Source of the DNA: Prosthecobacter sp.
GTDB taxonomy: Bacteria > Verrucomicrobiota > Verrucomicrobiia > Verrucomicrobiales > Verrucomicrobiaceae
Direction of reading: 5' to 3'
NCBI RefSeq assembly: GCF_014879935.1
Contig: NZ_JACSRD010000195.1
Location: 1-59,723 of the forward strand
DNA: 59,723 bases
Positions 33,771 through 42,927 of this stretch are shown piece after piece (the first letter of the stretch is position 1; each line of letters begins with the position of its first letter). The notes under the pieces were generated by a model. The model was not told the origin of the DNA. It saw only the letters and a program-made list of their open reading frames with translations, and ran no database searches. Made by a program: the position numbers and the translations under genes.

Positions 33771-36374
33771 ATGAGCGATGCCGCCGCCAAGAAACTCTGC
33801 CCTGTCTGCGCTGGCCGGCTGGAGAGTGACGGCGTGTGCCTGGTGTGCCTGCTCAATGAGGGCATCGCGGCGGAAACGGCTCCGCCGGACGGCAGTCTGC
33901 GGCCTCCGGTGCGCACTCTGGTGCTGCCGTGTGAGTTTGCCGGCTACCGGCTGGTGCGGGAGATCGCCAGCGGCGGCATGGGCATCGTGTATGAGGCGCA
34001 GGATGCGAAGCTCAAGCGCGTGGTGGCCCTGAAGGTCATTCGCAATGCCATCTTTGCCACGCGTGAGGAGGCGGGTCGCTTCAAGGCGGAGACGCAGGCC
34101 ATCGCGCAGCTCGATCATCCCGACATCGTGCCGATCTATGACAGCGGGGAGGAGGAGGGCCTGCCGTATTACACGATGCGGCTGGCGGAGGGCGGCACGC
34201 TGGCCGACCGGCTCAAGAGGAAGGGCGTTTTGTCCGAGCGTGAGGCGGCGCAGATGATGAGCCGGATCGCCCGTGCGGTGCAGCATGCGCACGAGCACGG
34301 GGTGCTGCACCGGGATCTGAAGCCGGCGAACATCCTGCTGGATGTGAGCGGGAAGCCGATGCTGTCGGACTTTGGACTGGCGAAGGTGCTGGACGCGGAG
34401 TTCCAGCTCACACGCAGCCAGGCGCATGTGGGGACGCCGCATTACATGAGCCCGGAGCAGGCGGCGGGGAAGGCGCGGGAGATCACCACGGCGAGTGATG
34501 TGTGGGCGCTGGGCGTGATGCTTTACCAGATGCTCAGCGGTCGGCTGCCGTTCCAGGGCGGCAGCGCCGTGGAGGTGATGAAGCGGATCACGGAGGAGGA
34601 GCCGGAACTGAGCTCGACGGGGAAGCTGGTCTCACGTTCGAGGGAGAAAGAGGCGGTGAAGGCGGAGCCGTCAATGGCCCCGATCCGTGAGATCCAGGCG
34701 GACCTGGCGACGCTGATCCTGCGTTGCCTGGAAAAACAGCCTGCGCGGCGGCTGCCGGGAGCGGGGTTCCTGGCGGATGAACTGGAGCGCTTTTTGAAGG
34801 GAGTGCCGATTCTTTCCAGGCCGGTGGGATCGTTTGAGCGGCTGGGGAAGCTGGCGCTGCGGCACAAGGCGGTCACGTTTGCGATTGTGGGCACGTCCTT
34901 GTCGCTGATCATCGGCACGGTGGTGTCCGTCTGGCAGGCGCGGGAGGCGAAAAAGGCCCAGGCAGAGGCACTGCGAGAAAGGGATGAGGCGGAAAACGTG
35001 TCCGCCATCATCCTGGATTCGCTCAACGGCCTGGACTACCTGAGCAACGGCCGTCAGTTCGATCCCGAAGTCGCTCGGCGTGAGCTGCTCCAGCGCGTGC
35101 GCGACTATCCCGTGAGCCCGGTTCGGAAGGCGGCCCTGATCAGCGGCATGTGGCTGCAGGAGAGCGGTGCCGAGGCGGTGGCAGCGCAGGAAAAGACCCT
35201 CAAGGAACTCGGCGCGGCGGCCGACGCGGACGCGCCGGAGCTTTGGCGGCTCCGCCATCATCTGGGGATCACATTGACTGCCGACAAGAGCCGGCGGGAG
35301 GAAGCCATCGCGCTGCTGCGGCAGGTGCTGGCCTGGCAGCGCAGCCACCCGGAGCCAGGCGGCAGCCCGGATCTGGCGATGGTCCTTGTGTCACTCTCAG
35401 ACGCCCTCATCGCGCAGGGTGATGCCGGGGCCGCTGAGGCAGTGCCGCTGCTCGCGGAGGCGCTGCGGCTGGCCGAAAGCCTGGAGAAGGAGGAGTTGCA
35501 GGAGAGTTATGTGCTGCGGATTCGATTCACTCACGCCAACGCCCTGTTTCGTTCCGGACGCCGTGAGGAGGCATTGAAGATTGGCCGGCAAAACTGCGAA
35601 AAAGCCGTGACAGAGATCGGTGCCGATCATGTGCGCACGGCGCTTACCTTCGAGAAGCATGCGCGCAACTGCCACGAAGCCGGCCTCACGGAGGAGGCCT
35701 TGAGCGCCGGTCACAAGGCCCTGGACTGCTACTGGAGCTCGGTCGGACCCGTGGATGGATTCGCCAGCGACTGCCTTTGGTTCATGCTTGGATGCCTCAA
35801 AGAGCGAGGTGATGGCGAAGGACGGCTGACCCTGCTGCGGGATGCCTCGCGGCTTTGCGACCAGCAGGGCGGCCCAATGCATCCCAGGACGCGGGAGCTG
35901 GTGGAAGCCCGTGTTTCCCTCCTGATGTTCCTGAAACGGCACCGCGACGCGGGCGTGGTGGCTCATGAATGGCTGGAACGTCTGCGCCAGCCGGATGGCA
36001 CCCTGCCCGTGGAGGCGGAAAAGCTCCTGCGCCTGCATGCCAACGTGCTCCGCAGCATCCCCAAGCTCGACAAGGCCGAGGCGCGGCTGCGGGAGCTGGC
36101 CGCCATCCACGATGTCCGGCAGTCGGACACCTTGCAGCGCCAGGCGGATCTGTCCGACTTGGCGGACGTGCTCATCAAGCTCCAGCGTCCGCAGGAGGCC
36201 CTGCCAGTCTTGCAGGAGGTGATCCGGGCCTTTGAAACCAGGGGTGCCGAAGCCAGCGCCAAATTCACGCAGTATGAGCTGCGACGCGCGAAAGAGCGGC
36301 TGGAACTGGCGAAAAACGAGCTCGTCGAGGCTGCGGCGACGGCGTCTTCAAAAAAAGATTCATCGGCGAGGTAA
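33771..36374 (+). CDS. Membrane serine/threonine protein kinase with TPR region
   Basis: From ATG 33771 the protein is 867 residues. It opens with a zinc-ribbon-like Cys set, C10-x2-C13 and C23-x2-C26. The kinase domain (about 60-345) is complete: ASGGMGIVYEAQD glycine loop, VALK (Lys88), HRDLKPANILLD with Asp182, DFG at 200-202, and GTPHYMSPEQA. A single membrane segment lies at about 370-390 (FAIVGTSLSLIIGTVVSVW). The rest is helical TPR-like repeat (EEAIALLRQVLAWQRSHPEP) and would be periplasmic. It follows the ECF sigma gene by 16 bases and precedes the autotransporter, so it may link an envelope signal to that sigma factor by phosphorylation. Confidence 0.92.
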   Translation: MSDAAAKKLCPVCAGRLESDGVCLVCLLNEGIAAETAPPDGSLRPPVRTLVLPCEFAGYRLVREIASGGMGIVYEAQDAKLKRVVALKVIRNAIFATREEAGRFKAETQAIAQLDHPDIVPIYDSGEEEGLPYYTMRLAEGGTLADRLKRKGVLSEREAAQMMSRIARAVQHAHEHGVLHRDLKPANILLDVSGKPMLSDFGLAKVLDAEFQLTRSQAHVGTPHYMSPEQAAGKAREITTASDVWALGVMLYQMLSGRLPFQGGSAVEVMKRITEEEPELSSTGKLVSRSREKEAVKAEPSMAPIREIQADLATLILRCLEKQPARRLPGAGFLADELERFLKGVPILSRPVGSFERLGKLALRHKAVTFAIVGTSLSLIIGTVVSVWQAREAKKAQAEALRERDEAENVSAIILDSLNGLDYLSNGRQFDPEVARRELLQRVRDYPVSPVRKAALISGMWLQESGAEAVAAQEKTLKELGAAADADAPELWRLRHHLGITLTADKSRREEAIALLRQVLAWQRSHPEPGGSPDLAMVLVSLSDALIAQGDAGAAEAVPLLAEALRLAESLEKEELQESYVLRIRFTHANALFRSGRREEALKIGRQNCEKAVTEIGADHVRTALTFEKHARNCHEAGLTEEALSAGHKALDCYWSSVGPVDGFASDCLWFMLGCLKERGDGEGRLTLLRDASRLCDQQGGPMHPRTRELVEARVSLLMFLKRHRDAGVVAHEWLERLRQPDGTLPVEAEKLLRLHANVLRSIPKLDKAEARLRELAAIHDVRQSDTLQRQADLSDLADVLIKLQRPQEALPVLQEVIRAFETRGAEASAKFTQYELRRAKERLELAKNELVEAAATASSKKDSSAR

Positions 36375-36403
36375 CACGCGGACAGGGAATCTGTGGATGC
36401 GGG

Positions 36404-36421
36404 ATGCACGACCTCGTGCAT
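36404..36421. promoter_or_regulatory. Perfect palindrome in the leader of the autotransporter gene
   Basis: ATGCACGA-CC-TCGTGCAT is an 18-base hairpin or operator (8-bp arms), 4 bases before the ATG at 36426 and 29 bases after the kinase stop. In mRNA it could mask the ribosome site; in DNA it could bind a dimeric regulator. Confidence 0.5.
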
Positions 36422-36507
36422 ACCCATGAAAACACACTCGAAAGTCGCGGCGCAAGCCGACCTTCCTCAACCGGCTGCCGCATGCGGCACTGGCTGCGGT
36501 CCTCTCC

Positions 36508-39500
36508 ATGAACCTCGCCCTGCCCGCCTGGGCGGTGGAGCCGACGCCGGGAACATTTCTCAACGGAAGCAACAGTCTTGACGCCGCCGGCGCCACGATC
36601 AACGGCAACAACAGCGTGGGCTATTTCGTCACATCAGGCACGATGGCGATCAGCAACGCCACGCTGCAAAACTTCAACACTGTTGGCGGGTCCGGGAGCG
36701 GTGGTGGTGCTGGTTTGGGCGGAGCAATCTTCGTGAATGAGGGGTCAACGGTCACCCTGAATAATGTGAACCTACTGACGAACACCGTAGTCGGCGGACA
36801 GGGCGGGGTTGGAAAAATCGGAGGTTCCCTGAATGGCATCTTTCTGGGTGGCACCTTGCTTCCTGACGGTAAATCGGGCGTCACTCCTCCCTTGGACCTC
36901 CTGGTTGGGGTTGATGGCACGTCAGGAACAAAGGGAACAAACGGAGCAAGCAACACCTCCGGTGTCGGTGCCAAAGGCGGAAACGGCGGAGATGGTGGAG
37001 ACGGTGGAAATTCGAGCCCTTCGCTCATTATCGGTGTGGAGCAGAATACCTATTCGCTTATCGTTGCCATCGGGGAACTGAATGCGGCAGCGTCGAATCC
37101 TGTGACAGCAAACGTGGCGTCGGGCAAGGTTCCGGCCGTGGTTCAGGCTGCGGTCAACGAAGTGGCAGCGATTGCGGCCCTTGGGGCTTTCGACAAAGCC
37201 CTGGCAGATGGTCAAATCGGTGGTGGCGGTGGTGGCGGAACCGGTGGCGTTGGCGGGACGGGTTCCTTCGGCTACGGCGGTGGTGCTGGCGGTAATGGCG
37301 GCGACGGCGGTGCGGGTGGGGCCAACTGGGCGCTTTCCCTTTTCCAAGGTGGTGCCGCTGGCGGTGACGCCGGAGGTGGCGGTTCAGGGGGACTCGGTGG
37401 CTTCGGTGCTGGCGGTGGCTCAGGAGGCAACGGCGGCGCAGGCGGCACTGGCGCGAGCTACACCGGCTGGGCGGAGATTGCGGCAGTCGCTGCTGTTACA
37501 GGCAGCGCTGCATTCTTTCCCGAGGTGCTGGCAAATCTCGCAGGCTTTGATCCCGATGGCAATCCAAGCCTGGACCCCAAGTACGCCGTGGCGCATGCTT
37601 ATCAGGCACCTTACACCGAGATTGTCCAGCCCGTTGCCGGGTCACCTGGCTACGCAGCTTTGCCCGGAGGAAAGCGTGACGACGGCTTGGACGGTTCCAG
37701 CGGCGCTGGCGGATCAGGCGGTTTTGGCGGCGGCACTGGAACCAGTGGCGTTGACAATTTGACTCCCACTGCGGGTGGCAATGGCGGCAGCGGCTTTGGC
37801 GGAGCGATTTTCGTCAGGACCGGTGGTACGCTTAACATCACAGGCAATGCCCTCTTTGATGGCAACAATGCCGTCGGCGGCAGCGGTCAGGCGGCAGACA
37901 GCGGCACCGTCGCAGGAAAAAGTGGTGTGGGCGCAGGTTCGGATCTTTTCATGATGACGGGAGCCACCGTTAATCTCAATCCAGGCACGGGGAATAAAAT
38001 CACATTCAATGGCTCCATAGCCGATGACAGTGCGGCATCCATTCTTCCTGCGGGCGGAGCGATTGCGCCTGGCACTGGCACCGGGGCCAGCATTCACATC
38101 CAAAGCGGTCTGGTGCAGTTTAATGGTTTCAACACATACACGGGCCAGACCATCCTCGAAGGCGGGACGCTTCAGGCGCAAGACCGCACTGGCATCAATG
38201 AGAACAGCAACGTGAACTTCGCTGGCACTGCGACGTCTGATGCGGTGCTGATGACCAATGGGGACTTCACCCGTTACGTTGGTCCGCAGAGCAATCGTGT
38301 GCAGTGGACAGGCAGTGGCGGCTTCGCAGCTGCGGATGGTCAGCTCAATGTGAAGCTCAGCAACGGCCAGACAATGGTCTGGGGCAGCGGTAGTTTTGTG
38401 CAGAACAGCAACGCACTGATCTTTGGTTCCAAGCATGCCACGGACAAGGTGAACTTCGAAAACAACATCAATCTCAGCGGCGGCAACCGCACGATCCTCG
38501 TGAAGGCCAATGACGCCGATCCGGCTAACAACGTGGCCGCCAACGTGGACTGGGCCGTCATGAACGGTGTCATCAGCAATGGCTCGCTCACCATCGGTGA
38601 CGTGAACCACACGGGCAAAGTGGTGCTCGCGGGCGCCAACACCTACATCGGCAGCACCAGCATCAACGCTGGAACGGTGGAACTCACCGGCAGTGTGAAG
38701 AGCGGGGCTGTCAGCATCGCTGCGGCGGCCACGCTGGACAGCAGCAACGGCGGTCTCGACCTCACCACGGCAGTGACCAATGACGGCACGCTGAACCTCG
38801 GCTCGGTCGATGACACAATCGCCTCCCTCACCAACACCGGCACCATCAATGGCACCGGAACGCTCACCGCAGCGACTTACAACCTGAACAACGGCTCCGT
38901 GCTCAACGCGAAGCTGGGAGCGGGCACGCTTAACACAGCGGGTGCTGTCACGCTGAACGGCACGGTGGATGCCAGCACCATCAACGTGGCAGCCGGCTCC
39001 ACGCTCAGCCTTGGCGCCCCTGAACTGATCCTCGACACCGCTTCGGTGACCGTCGATGGCACGCTCAACCTCAATGGCGGCAACGAGACCTTCCAGACGC
39101 TGCTCGGCGGCGGCACGGTCAACACGAACGCCAGCAGGCTGATCGTCACCAACGGCTCCGGCTTCACCGGCACCCTCAACGCTCCGAACACCAATCTCAG
39201 CGGCGGCAGCGTGAGTGTCGGCGGTGGCACCACCACCACGGACACCACCACGGTGGACAACAACCTCACCGTCACCGGCGGCGGCGTTCTGGACAGCAAC
39301 ACGATCACCGTGAACTCCGGCGGCACGCTGGACCTGACCAACGGCAGCATCGTTTATGACGTCCTCAACGGTGTCGGCCCTGTGGGCGGCACGGTGAACA
39401 CAGGCGGCAGCTTCACCAATCCGAACGGCTCCACCGTGAGCGGCTTCCTCACTGTGAACGGCGACTTCATCAACAACGGCACGCTCGCGCCTGGTGCATC

Positions 39501-41022
39501 TCCGGGCATCCTGGCCATCGTCGGGAACTACGTGGAAAACGCCACGGCGAACATGGAGATCGGCGGCCTTGCCGGTCCGGGAGTCAACAACGTGCCTCCA
39601 GGATCGTTCGGCCACGACCAGGTCACCACCACCGGCACGGTGACGCTCAACATCGCCACCAGCGTGCTGAATGTTCAGGGCTTCAACGGTTTCCTGCCCT
39701 CCCAGGGCGACAGCTTCCAGATCATCGCCACCAATCTCGGCGCTCCCATCCGCTCCACGGGCTACTTTAACAGCGTGACCTTCGACGCGGACGGCGCAGC
39801 CGGTGCAGGTCTGCCTGTGACCAATGCCGCTGTCGTGTTCGATGTGAACACGGGCGACATCACCGCCACCGGCCTCAATGGTCCGACCAGCACCTTCTCC
39901 GAACTGGGTGCCAATGCGAACCAGAGCGGTGCCGCCGCCGCGCTCTTCAGCGTCGCCTTCGCCGCTGTGGGCCCAGGCGTGACGAATCAGATCGATTCTG
40001 ACCGCACCTTCTCCAACGTCGGCTTCCTGGCCAGGCAGATCATCGATGCCACCGGCAGCGCCTCCAGCGACCTCGCCAAGTACGTCCCTGACTACTACGG
40101 CTCCATCTCCGACTATGCCTTCCTGGGCAACCAGGTGCTGGTGCAGAGCATCCAGGACCGTGTGTCTCCAATGACCTACCTTCCGGCCCAGATCAGCGAG
40201 GACAGCCCCACCGACTCTCCTGAGTACATGTCCATGTTCGTCGGCTACACCTACGGCAACCAGACGACGGCGGACAATGCCGACGTCAGCCGCAACGACT
40301 ACTACGCGGGGCTGAACTTCCTCGCTTCTGAAGACCACACCGTCGGCATCGCCGGCAGCATGAGCGAGGGCAGCATCAGCGCCCCGCTCGGCAATGCGGA
40401 GTCGGAAGGCTTCGGTGCCATGCTGTTCGGTCGCTTCACCGTGGCGAAGAGCTTCACCGTCTTCGGCAGCTTCGGTTACTACAGCCAGGACTTCGACCTC
40501 ACCCGTCAGACGGTGAACGGCGTCGTCACCGGCTCCACCGATGCCAGCAGCTACGTCGGCTTCCTCGGTGTTCAATACAAAGGCTGGCGCGTCGGTGATG
40601 TCTCCATCGCCCCACGCCTGTCCCTCACGTATTCGGACACCAGCGTTGGTGGCTTCAGCGAATCGGGTGCCATTGACGCCCTGAACGTCGGTGGTTACAG
40701 CGACCGCCGCTTCATGGCCGAGGCGGGTCTCTCCGCCCTGTGGAGCACCGAACTAGCCGGCCGTCCGTTCAGCGTGGAACTCGCCGCCTTCGTGCAGCAG
40801 CTCCTGGTCAATGATAAGAGCGCCATGGCGGTGAACATCGCCTCCGTGCCCACGGTGAACTATCCGGTCAATTTCGCCGGAAACAGCGACACCCAGGCCG
40901 TTGTGCGCTTCAACACCAGCTACTCCTTCGCGAAATCCATCTCGGGATATGCCGGCTATGAAGGCCACTACGGCGGCCAGAACGCCCACTACGTGAAGGG
41001 CGGAATCCGGGTCAACTTCTAG
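36508..41022 (+). CDS. Giant autotransporter with beta-strand repeats
   Basis: The frame gives 1504 residues from the internal ATG at 36508. The frame is open further back to 36430 and encodes a good signal peptide (RLPHAALAAVLSMNLALPAW followed by AVEP) but no ATG; ATG 36426 is one base out of frame. The passenger has glycine-rich blocks near the start (GGGGTGGVGGTGSFGYGGG), then autotransporter-associated beta-strand repeats (FNTYTGQTILEGGTLQAQ, LAGANTYIGSTSINAGTVEL). The last about 270 residues form the outer-membrane beta barrel, ending GGIRVNF with the terminal Phe. It should be displayed on the cell surface. It follows the sigma/kinase pair in the same direction. Confidence 0.88.
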   Translation: MNLALPAWAVEPTPGTFLNGSNSLDAAGATINGNNSVGYFVTSGTMAISNATLQNFNTVGGSGSGGGAGLGGAIFVNEGSTVTLNNVNLLTNTVVGGQGGVGKIGGSLNGIFLGGTLLPDGKSGVTPPLDLLVGVDGTSGTKGTNGASNTSGVGAKGGNGGDGGDGGNSSPSLIIGVEQNTYSLIVAIGELNAAASNPVTANVASGKVPAVVQAAVNEVAAIAALGAFDKALADGQIGGGGGGGTGGVGGTGSFGYGGGAGGNGGDGGAGGANWALSLFQGGAAGGDAGGGGSGGLGGFGAGGGSGGNGGAGGTGASYTGWAEIAAVAAVTGSAAFFPEVLANLAGFDPDGNPSLDPKYAVAHAYQAPYTEIVQPVAGSPGYAALPGGKRDDGLDGSSGAGGSGGFGGGTGTSGVDNLTPTAGGNGGSGFGGAIFVRTGGTLNITGNALFDGNNAVGGSGQAADSGTVAGKSGVGAGSDLFMMTGATVNLNPGTGNKITFNGSIADDSAASILPAGGAIAPGTGTGASIHIQSGLVQFNGFNTYTGQTILEGGTLQAQDRTGINENSNVNFAGTATSDAVLMTNGDFTRYVGPQSNRVQWTGSGGFAAADGQLNVKLSNGQTMVWGSGSFVQNSNALIFGSKHATDKVNFENNINLSGGNRTILVKANDADPANNVAANVDWAVMNGVISNGSLTIGDVNHTGKVVLAGANTYIGSTSINAGTVELTGSVKSGAVSIAAAATLDSSNGGLDLTTAVTNDGTLNLGSVDDTIASLTNTGTINGTGTLTAATYNLNNGSVLNAKLGAGTLNTAGAVTLNGTVDASTINVAAGSTLSLGAPELILDTASVTVDGTLNLNGGNETFQTLLGGGTVNTNASRLIVTNGSGFTGTLNAPNTNLSGGSVSVGGGTTTTDTTTVDNNLTVTGGGVLDSNTITVNSGGTLDLTNGSIVYDVLNGVGPVGGTVNTGGSFTNPNGSTVSGFLTVNGDFINNGTLAPGASPGILAIVGNYVENATANMEIGGLAGPGVNNVPPGSFGHDQVTTTGTVTLNIATSVLNVQGFNGFLPSQGDSFQIIATNLGAPIRSTGYFNSVTFDADGAAGAGLPVTNAAVVFDVNTGDITATGLNGPTSTFSELGANANQSGAAAALFSVAFAAVGPGVTNQIDSDRTFSNVGFLARQIIDATGSASSDLAKYVPDYYGSISDYAFLGNQVLVQSIQDRVSPMTYLPAQISEDSPTDSPEYMSMFVGYTYGNQTTADNADVSRNDYYAGLNFLASEDHTVGIAGSMSEGSISAPLGNAESEGFGAMLFGRFTVAKSFTVFGSFGYYSQDFDLTRQTVNGVVTGSTDASSYVGFLGVQYKGWRVGDVSIAPRLSLTYSDTSVGGFSESGAIDALNVGGYSDRRFMAEAGLSALWSTELAGRPFSVELAAFVQQLLVNDKSAMAVNIASVPTVNYPVNFAGNSDTQAVVRFNTSYSFAKSISGYAGYEGHYGGQNAHYVKGGIRVNF

Positions 41023-41104
41023 TGGTCCCCGGGCTTCCCGGATGCCGGCGGCTGTTGCCGAACGCCTCTGCGCATCCGGGGAGTTTCCGATCACTTGAAC
41101 CACG

Positions 41105-41139
41105 CAGGCGCGATCTTTTCATGGGGGTCGCGCCTGTTT
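41105..41139. terminator. Intrinsic terminator after autotransporter gene
   Basis: CAGGCGCGA (41105-41113) and TCGCGCCTG (41128-41136) form a perfect 9-bp stem followed by TTT. A second stem, CCCGGATGC with GCATCCGGG, lies just before it. They separate the autotransporter from the convergent symporter gene that ends at 41139. Confidence 0.65.
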
Positions 41140-42662
41140 CACGTACTGGAGCGGCGGGCATTTTCGATCCACGAACCTGCGACGCCGATCACGATGTTCA
41201 AAAGCAGCGCATACAGCCCGGGATGGAAGCCCGAAGTCTTCAGCGCGGTCATGAAGCCGCCGCCTTGGGCCGGAACCCAGAAAAAGGACAGCGCAAACAC
41301 CAGTCCGACGAGCATTCCGGCGAAAACCGGGCCGGACCGCATGCCTTTCCAATGAATCGCGATCATGAAGGCCGGCGCGAGCTGCAGCAGCATGTCGAAT
41401 TTCATCTCCAGCAGCTCCACCAGCGTCAGTTTCGTGCCGGAATTGTTCAGCCACACAGCCAGGGCCGCCAGAGTGACCATGAAGACGGTGGAGATCCATT
41501 TCCCGAGCCGCGTGAGCGCCCCTTGCTCCATCGTGGGATTCACAAAACCGGCATACAGGTCCTTCGTGACCATGCTGGAGATCGAAAGCAGCGCGGAATC
41601 GGCGGTGGACATGATGGCACCGAGCACGGCGGCAAAGACCACCACCACGACCGCATGGCCAAAGAGGCTTTGCTCCTGCACGTGGCGCAGCATCACGCCG
41701 AGCACCGCGTCGGTGCTGGCACCTTGCAGCTCGCTGGAGAGATGCGCGGCCGCGGTCACGCCCACCAGCACCGCGATCAAGGCCGTGCCCAGAGGCATGA
41801 AGGCCATGACGGCCATGCTTTTGCGCAGAGTCGCGGCTGACCTGGCCGCGTAGATGCGCTGGATCGCCTGTGGATACAAGGCCGCCCCGACACCCAGCAG
41901 GAAGATGTAGCTGATCCAGTTGCGCAGTTCGATGCCCTTCGGCGGCCGCACCTTCTCGGGCGCGGATTGAAGCAATCTGCGCGTCGTCTCCTCCATCGAG
42001 CCGTATTCCTTGAAGATGAGCACCAGCAGCACGGCGAAACCCAGCGCCAGCACCCCGCCCTGGATCACATCCGTCCACGCCACGGCACGGAAGCCGCCCA
42101 TCGTCTCATACACCAGCATGATCGCCGCCAGAATGACCACGCCCCAGGCAAAGGCCGTCTCCGGATGCAGGGTCGTGAGCCCTTCCACCGCACGTCCCAT
42201 CGCCGTGAGCTGGGCGAGGAAGAAATTCGACAGTGACGCCACCATGATCAGCGTCGCCAGCAGGTTCAGCCCGCGGTGATTGAAGCGATGCTGCAAATAG
42301 TCCGTCGGCGTGACGAACGCGTGCTGCTTCGCCAGCTTGAACAGCTTTGGCGCAAACAGCAGGTAGGTCACGATGATCGCCGTCATGAAGTGCACGCACG
42401 TCAGCCACGCGAAGCCGATGCGATACGCCTTGCCCGAGAAACCCAGGATCGTGTTCCCGCTGTACTGCGTGGCGAACAAGGTCAGCAGCAGCACAAAGAA
42501 GCCCACGCCCGAGCCGCCGATGAAATGATCGCGCAGCGTGTTCTCCTGCCGTGCCCGCATGCCCAGCCAGCCGATCAGCACCATGGAAAGCAGGTAGAGG
42601 GCGATGAAGACCATCGCCCACGGGCCGAAAGGGATCACATCCGCTGCCGCCGCCAGGATCAT
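41139..42662 (-). CDS. Sodium:solute symporter family protein
   Basis: The 507-residue protein has about thirteen hydrophobic segments of the LeuT-fold SSS family. Typical stretches are FIALYLLSMVLIGWLGMRAR, FATQYSGNTILGFSGKAYRI in the region of the unwound helix, LIMVASLSNFFLAQLTAMGR, the motif YETMGGFRAVAWTDVIQGGV and SLLSISSMVTKDLYAGF in the second repeat. It should import a small solute (sugar, organic acid or amino acid) with sodium. Its ATG overlaps the stop of the small membrane protein gene by ATGA, as seen for two-component SSS transporters. The substrate is unknown. Confidence 0.9.
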   Translation of the reverse strand: MILAAAADVIPFGPWAMVFIALYLLSMVLIGWLGMRARQENTLRDHFIGGSGVGFFVLLLTLFATQYSGNTILGFSGKAYRIGFAWLTCVHFMTAIIVTYLLFAPKLFKLAKQHAFVTPTDYLQHRFNHRGLNLLATLIMVASLSNFFLAQLTAMGRAVEGLTTLHPETAFAWGVVILAAIMLVYETMGGFRAVAWTDVIQGGVLALGFAVLLVLIFKEYGSMEETTRRLLQSAPEKVRPPKGIELRNWISYIFLLGVGAALYPQAIQRIYAARSAATLRKSMAVMAFMPLGTALIAVLVGVTAAAHLSSELQGASTDAVLGVMLRHVQEQSLFGHAVVVVVFAAVLGAIMSTADSALLSISSMVTKDLYAGFVNPTMEQGALTRLGKWISTVFMVTLAALAVWLNNSGTKLTLVELLEMKFDMLLQLAPAFMIAIHWKGMRSGPVFAGMLVGLVFALSFFWVPAQGGGFMTALKTSGFHPGLYALLLNIVIGVAGSWIENARRSST

Positions 42663-42886
42663 GCCGCCTCGTCCTCCTCATCGGCCGGCCAGCAGCGCAG
42701 AAACAGCCAGGCGGTGAAGACTGAGATGGCCGCTGAGCCGAGAATGGAGACCACCACCCACAGCGGAAAGCCGCCCAGCGTCCGCGCATCCTCCACCGGC
42801 CAGTACCACGGGATCGAAATGCCAAACAGGGCCGCATACACGGCCCAGATCTTCCAGGAGAGGTAGTTTCGGCCGGGGTCGGTCAT
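42659..42886 (-). CDS. Small membrane subunit of SSS transporter
   Basis: From ATG 42886 the protein is 75 residues with two membrane segments: LSWKIWAVYAALFGISIPWY and WVVVSILGSAAISVFTAWLF. The tail is acidic (DEEDEAA). Small DUF3311/DUF997-type proteins coded directly before sodium:solute symporters have this layout and are thought to help assembly. The start at 42886 is preferred over 42931, which would overlap the upstream gene and add a soluble segment. Confidence 0.72.
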   Translation of the reverse strand: MTDPGRNYLSWKIWAVYAALFGISIPWYWPVEDARTLGGFPLWVVVSILGSAAISVFTAWLFLRCWPADEEDEAA

Positions 42887-42927
42887 CAGAAGGTATTTTT
42901 TCGCGCCTGCTCCAAACGCCGCCGGTC

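Noticed and set aside
37714-40575. Long minus-strand frame opposite the autotransporter
   Set aside because: Its Val/Ala/Gly/Asp pattern mirrors the repeat-rich passenger; there is no start context or domain.
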